Virus record (IMG/VR): IMGVR_UViG_3300035698_010711
Span: 1-24,060 of that record
DNA: 24,060 nucleotides
Source of the DNA: a virus
Reading direction: 5' to 3' (one strand)
Position numbers and translations under genes: made by a program. The notes beneath the pieces are model-generated. The model searched no databases and had not been told where the DNA came from. It saw only the letters and a list, made by a program, of their open reading frames with translations. Position 1 is the first letter of the stretch. Each line of letters begins with the position of its first letter. This document shows, piece by piece, positions 20,669 to 24,060 of the stretch.

Positions 20669-21499
20669 ATGAATAAAATACAAGAAGAACTTGCAAAACC
20701 TTTCTCGTTGGCGGAATACGAGTGGCGGGTACAGTCGGAGAGTAAGGCGGGCGATAAGGTGCAGGTCTGCTGCTACGTCACTAACCGAGCTATCCAACAG
20801 CGACTAGATGAGGTGTTCGGCCCGCTAGGTTGGCAGGTGAGGTATGAGCCCGGACCCGCTGGCGGGGTGATGTGTACGATTAGCGTGTGGGACAGCGACA
20901 CAAAGCAATGGGTAGACAAGGCCGACGGCGCCGAGAATTCGACCATTGAATCGGTCAAGGGCGGCTATTCCAACGCTTGCAAGCGGGCGGCTTGTCCGTG
21001 GGGCATTGGCCGACTGCTCTATAAGTTGCCGAACTACTGGTTGCCGCTCAATCAGCACGGCGAACGGTATCACAAACCCAGCAAGTATTGGGACGAACCC
21101 ACCTTGCCCGACTGGGCGGTAGCTGGCGAGAACAAGAAACCCCAAGGCAAGACCGACAAGACCGACAAGCCCGCAACGCAAAAGGCCGAGACAAAGACCG
21201 AGCCAGCACCGACAAACCGACGTAACGCATACCTGGCGACTTGCAAAAAGCACGGGTGCTTCTCGTCGGACAAGCTTGAAAACTACGCCACATGCGCCAA
21301 ACTGCTCGATAGTGACCATGCGTTGCGAGTAGCCGAGGAATTGGAATTTGACCCCGGCCTGTTTGCGCTTACAACATTCACAGCGGAAAGCCTGCCGCCA
21401 GAGAACGATGTGATATGGACTATTCTAACACAAGCTCTTGATGGCGTGGCGGCGGACAAGGCACTAGCCGCTTACCAGCCGACCAAGAAAGCAAAATAG
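20669..21499 (+). CDS. Rad52/22-family single-strand annealing protein (276 aa)
   Basis: Starts MNKIQEELAKPFSLAEYEWRVQ. The Rad52/22-like core spans ~1-135: VQVCCYVTNRAIQQRLDEVFGPLGWQVRY, CTISVWD, then ADGAENSTIESVKGGYSNACKRAACPWGIGRLLYKLPNYWLPL, the family's most conserved helix and strand (KGGYSxAxKRAAxxWGIGRxLY). Residues ~150-195 are a Lys/Thr/Pro linker, followed by a C-terminal domain ending in a basic tail. The protein anneals complementary ssDNA for phage replication and repair. Neighbours (Gam-like before, SSB further along) support that. No ATPase motif, as expected. Confidence 0.8.
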   Translation: MNKIQEELAKPFSLAEYEWRVQSESKAGDKVQVCCYVTNRAIQQRLDEVFGPLGWQVRYEPGPAGGVMCTISVWDSDTKQWVDKADGAENSTIESVKGGYSNACKRAACPWGIGRLLYKLPNYWLPLNQHGERYHKPSKYWDEPTLPDWAVAGENKKPQGKTDKTDKPATQKAETKTEPAPTNRRNAYLATCKKHGCFSSDKLENYATCAKLLDSDHALRVAEELEFDPGLFALTTFTAESLPPENDVIWTILTQALDGVAADKALAAYQPTKKAK

Positions 21500-21576
21500 C
21501 CCTGGATGGAGTCCTGGCCCACCCCTCCTCTACCTCGCACGGGTCGGGGCTCCACAATTTACAAAGGCGACGAGTT

Positions 21577-21993
21577 ATGCGTGAAACTAAGTTTAGAGGA
21601 TTGTATTCGTCTGGAGCCAACCGACGCTGGGTGTACGGTGATCTGGTGCGGGACGAATCGCGTCGGCCCATAATCCGGGTGTATCCTGATTACTTTGGGA
21701 ATGATGATGAGGGCCTCGAATATGTATACGAGGATTGCTATGTGGACCCTGAAAGCGTAGGGCAATACACCGGCCTCAAGGACAAGAACGGCTTGACAGA
21801 AGTATTCGAGGGTGATGTGGTGGAAGGCAACCTGTTTGATAGGCGGGTGCCAATACAAGGCTACGTGTTTATGGATGAAGAGCACGGGTGTTGGGCGCTT
21901 AAAAATGACGGGGGGATAACCTTCTTGTTCAAGATTGCCGAACTATGTGTAATCGGCAACGTCCACGAGAACCAGGAGCTATTGAAAGTCTAA
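21577..21993 (+). CDS. YopX-family protein (138 aa)
   Basis: Starts MRETKFRGLYSSGANRRWVYGDL after AAAGGCGA. Matches the common phage/prophage YopX pattern: KFRG start, YEDCYVDPESVGQYTGLKDKNGLTEVFEGDVV, then CVIGNVHENQELL at the end, with beta strands between. The family is widespread in phages of Firmicutes and others; its role is unknown. It lies after the annealing protein in a 77-bp gap that has a GGAG...CTCC hairpin-like segment. Confidence 0.8.
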   Translation: MRETKFRGLYSSGANRRWVYGDLVRDESRRPIIRVYPDYFGNDDEGLEYVYEDCYVDPESVGQYTGLKDKNGLTEVFEGDVVEGNLFDRRVPIQGYVFMDEEHGCWALKNDGGITFLFKIAELCVIGNVHENQELLKV

Positions 21994-21998
21994 TACTA

Positions 21999-22424
21999 AT
22001 GCCAACATTCATAACACAACTAATCGAAGGCGAACCAGCCGTAGTGGGCGGCAGCTGGGAGAATATCCAAAAGGCGGCGGCCAAGCACCAGCGGTCAATG
22101 ATAACCGTAGAAGAGTATTCACCAGATGCCCCCATCACCAACCAACAAATTAAGTTTTGGTGGACGAAGCCCGTAGCCCTACTACAAGAGCCAGGATATT
22201 CCAAACACGAAGCCGAGGAGATTCTCAAAAAGTCTACGTTTCTGCGAGAATTTTTTGTGCATAAGGTTCGCGGGCACACCGTCATACTGTCTATCAGGGA
22301 CATGACCATAAAAGAGGGCATCGATATATTCGAGTGCTGCTACACAGGAATGCCAAAAGAGTTCGGCATCCCCTGCCCGCTGCCGGATAAACGGTGGCGC
22401 GAACACCAGAAGGAGAATAAGTGA
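21999..22424 (+). CDS. Conserved phage hypothetical protein (141 aa)
   Basis: Start ATG 21999 (MPTFITQLIEGEPAVVGGSW), 5 bp after the YopX stop; its ribosome site is weak, so coupling is likely. The middle EEYSPDAPITNQQIKFWWTKPVALLQEPGYSKHEAEEILKKSTFLREFF has the 'TNxQxxxWWxxxxxLxexxGysxxEaeexLk' look of recombination-accessory phage proteins, but I cannot name the family. A VILSIRDMTIKEGIDIFECCY segment follows. It overlaps the next gene by one base (TGATG). Confidence 0.6.
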   Translation: MPTFITQLIEGEPAVVGGSWENIQKAAAKHQRSMITVEEYSPDAPITNQQIKFWWTKPVALLQEPGYSKHEAEEILKKSTFLREFFVHKVRGHTVILSIRDMTIKEGIDIFECCYTGMPKEFGIPCPLPDKRWREHQKENK

Positions 22425-22744
22425 TGGCAATAAAGAAAAAAGCAAAACCACCCCACGGCCACCCAGAGATAATCGACGCCGTGGCCCAATCTGTTACTGA
22501 CAAATTGTCTAAGTTGGGGCAATGTGTCAATGAGGGCCACGATATGGACCTCGTAGGTGTTGATACGGAGCTCCGTGACTGCGGGCGGATTGACCTAAGA
22601 TTCAAATGCCGCCGATGTGGCTACAAAACCGCCCGCATACTGCGATCGCAGGAAACAGTGTGGGACCCCTTCGATAGATTTACGGCTGAAGGCCGCGCAT
22701 ATCGAGCCGCAAACCGATTGTGTGTATACCAGAATCGTCATTAA
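22424..22744 (+). CDS. Zinc-ribbon-like phage protein (106 aa)
   Basis: Start at 22424 with AGGAG 8 nt upstream (MAIKKKAKPPHGHPEIIDAVAQ), TGATG overlap. Basic N-terminus; DCGRIDLRFKCRRCGYKTARIL contains the CxxC pair typical of zinc ribbons, with further Cys and His earlier (CVNEGHD) that may complete the site. It may bind nucleic acid. Located just before the SSB gene, it is probably a replication accessory. Confidence 0.65.
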   Translation: MAIKKKAKPPHGHPEIIDAVAQSVTDKLSKLGQCVNEGHDMDLVGVDTELRDCGRIDLRFKCRRCGYKTARILRSQETVWDPFDRFTAEGRAYRAANRLCVYQNRH

Positions 22745-22756
22745 GGAGAACAAATA

Positions 22757-23155
22757 ATGACCTCATACAACAAAGTAATTCAGCTCGGCAACCTAACTAA
22801 AGACCCAGAACTGGTCGGCAATGACGGCTCCATAGCGAAGTTTGGCATAGCTGTTAATCGTAAATGGACCGGGAAGGACGGGCAGCAGCACGAAGAAGTG
22901 TGTTATACCGACTGCCAAGCCTTCGGCAAAACAGGCGCGATTATCGCTCAGTATCTACACAAAGGCGACCCCGTACTAATCGAAGGTCGGCTAGTCCTGG
23001 AAAAATGGGAATCGCAGGACGGCTCTAAGCGGTCGAAGCATAGTATCACCATAGAGCGGTTCAGCTTTGTCGGCGGCGGACCCCAACAGCAGCAAGCCCC
23101 GGCAGCGGATGCGCCGCCGATTCCTGCTTGGAACGATAGCGATATTCCATTCTGA
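22757..23155 (+). CDS. ssb: Single-stranded DNA-binding protein (132 aa)
   Basis: Starts MTSYNKVIQLGNLTKDPEL with AAGGAG upstream. The N-terminal ~105 residues show the SSB OB-fold: IQLGNLTKDPE, KFGIAVNRKWTG, CYTDCQAFGKTGAIIAQYLHKGDPVLIEGRL, ITIERFSFVGG. The tail is Gln/Pro/Ala-rich and ends DSDIPF, the acidic tip through which bacterial SSBs bind partner proteins such as the replication machinery. The phage protein probably coats ssDNA during replication and the Rad52-type annealing next door. Confident at family level. Confidence 0.92.
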   Translation: MTSYNKVIQLGNLTKDPELVGNDGSIAKFGIAVNRKWTGKDGQQHEEVCYTDCQAFGKTGAIIAQYLHKGDPVLIEGRLVLEKWESQDGSKRSKHSITIERFSFVGGGPQQQQAPAADAPPIPAWNDSDIPF

Positions 23156-23173
23156 CACGATAAGGAGAATACC

Positions 23174-24058
23174 ATGTGGCCAATAACAGAAGTACTCAAC
23201 AGAAAAGACGGAATGCCTGACAGGATCAGCATAGGGGCGCTGCTGTTGGGGCACAATGATGAAGTTTGCGAGATGGTTCAAGTTGGCGTTAAACAGTGTT
23301 GTTTGGTGCTCCTTGCCAACGGAAATTACATGACGGACACAATTACCGTTCAAAGCTCAGCAAACATAACCGCCCACGAGTTTGAACAAATGGTTTCTAG
23401 TGATGATGACATGTCCGAATGGCAAGTCCTCAGCGGTTGGGCGGAAGCCTTTGAATACCTTTGCCCCGGCGCAACGGTAATGCGCTCTGACCCTGCGGCC
23501 TCGTACCATGTATCACATACGTGCATAGACAAATACACTCCTCTCTGCAACAACTTCGAGCCCGTAAAGCCCCCGCTGACCCGCGAGCAGTTCCTGGCAG
23601 ACTTCAAGGCGTGTGGGATAGTGGCGGGAGATTTGGTAGAGGTGACGCGATCGCCTGCCGAGGAAGAAAAACAAGCATGGGGCGGCTTTAGCTGGGGCAT
23701 GAAAGGCTGTTTCGATAAAGACGTGTTCATTGGCAAGCAATTCCGCGTGAAAGGGGCGCTGAAAGGCAGACCGGCCTATGTGCTTGAAACGACAGACCCA
23801 CACTGTTACTATTTCCCCCACTGCGTCCTCAAAAAGGTAGACGAGCCGGTGGTGTGGTGGTCGAGGGACCCAGACTCAGAGTATGTTTTCGTGACTCGCA
23901 AAAAGCCTGAAATAGTCGGCGGCGTATTCGACGTATTGGGCATGGGAATAATCGACTCGGCTATCCCCACCAAAGACTGGCAGCGTCGCTACGGCTTCAC
24001 CCCCCACTACGGCAGTTGCGGCAGCATGACGGAAGCCGATTATGAAAAGGGAAAGTAA
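23174..24058 (+). CDS. Hypothetical two-domain phage protein (294 aa)
   Basis: Starts MWPITEVLNRKDGMPDRISI with AAGGAG, complete to the TAA at 24056-24058. Residues ~1-95 contain a Cys-rich segment (CEMVQVGVKQCCLVLLANGNY). Residues ~135-225 (GDLVEVTRSPAEEEKQAWGGFSWGMKGCFDKDVFIGKQFRV, YYFPHCVLKKV) match a common phage domain of the 'GDxVxVTR...gW...M...iGkxfxV...yyFPxxvL' type, SH3-like and of unknown role. The rest is soluble and mixed. Function unknown. Confidence 0.65.
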   Translation: MWPITEVLNRKDGMPDRISIGALLLGHNDEVCEMVQVGVKQCCLVLLANGNYMTDTITVQSSANITAHEFEQMVSSDDDMSEWQVLSGWAEAFEYLCPGATVMRSDPAASYHVSHTCIDKYTPLCNNFEPVKPPLTREQFLADFKACGIVAGDLVEVTRSPAEEEKQAWGGFSWGMKGCFDKDVFIGKQFRVKGALKGRPAYVLETTDPHCYYFPHCVLKKVDEPVVWWSRDPDSEYVFVTRKKPEIVGGVFDVLGMGIIDSAIPTKDWQRRYGFTPHYGSCGSMTEADYEKGK

Positions 24059-24060
24059 AC

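Noticed and set aside
12249-24058. CRISPR array
   Set aside because: The repeats found are 9-bp or single 30-bp pairs without regular unique spacers.

Overview
The window looks like the middle of a tailed double-stranded DNA phage or prophage genome (Caudoviricetes). A large terminase, portal, scaffold-like protein and major-capsid candidate lie in canonical order on the minus strand. A compact plus-strand block carries phage-type recombination and replication accessories (Gam/Gp157-like protein, Rad52-family annealing protein, SSB with a DSDIPF tail). Base composition is close to even, genes are packed with 1-14 bp overlaps and strong AGGAG-type ribosome binding sites, so the host is a bacterium. 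I cannot name it, and no integrase, lysis or tail gene is visible.

Layout. (1) 1-11995, minus strand, read right to left: small Cys-rich and HTH-like proteins, small-terminase candidates with a 206-bp out-of-frame overlap, TerL, a one-TM protein, portal, scaffold-like protein, capsid candidate, two tandem beta-helix paralogues, then small connector-region genes running off the left edge. (2) 11994-12248, a divergent control region with 9-bp degenerate repeats, palindromes and a good minus-strand promoter. (3) 12249-14289, plus strand: coiled-coil protein, PD-(D/E)XK nuclease candidate, HExxH protein and two tiny genes, one a membrane protein. (4) 14290-15225, a gene-free island with two exact TGTGA-N6-TCACA palindromes (one overlapping its left edge), phased TGCAAAG repeats, a perfect 14-bp palindrome, a 36-nt pyrimidine run, another 9-bp repeat array and a strong promoter; it is a candidate regulatory or origin region. 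(5) 15226-17279, small accessory genes, including a stand-alone protein with a clear RNA polymerase alpha-CTD-like domain. (6) 17280-17910, a second gene-poor island whose centre resembles the right-end/omega-RNA scaffold of an IS200/IS605 (TnpB) element, without any tnpB. (7) 17911-24058, plus-strand operon with an HNH endonuclease behind a strong promoter and a structured leader with two mutually exclusive long helices, then Gam-like, Rad52-like, YopX-like, zinc-ribbon and SSB genes.

Working together: the left arm packages DNA and builds the head. The right arm handles DNA protection, annealing repair and ssDNA binding, with many small accessory proteins likely to act on the host. The most unusual items are the orphan omega-RNA-like element, the alpha-CTD-like protein alongside CRP-type palindromes, the switch-like leader before the HNH gene, and the overlapping genes ahead of terL.
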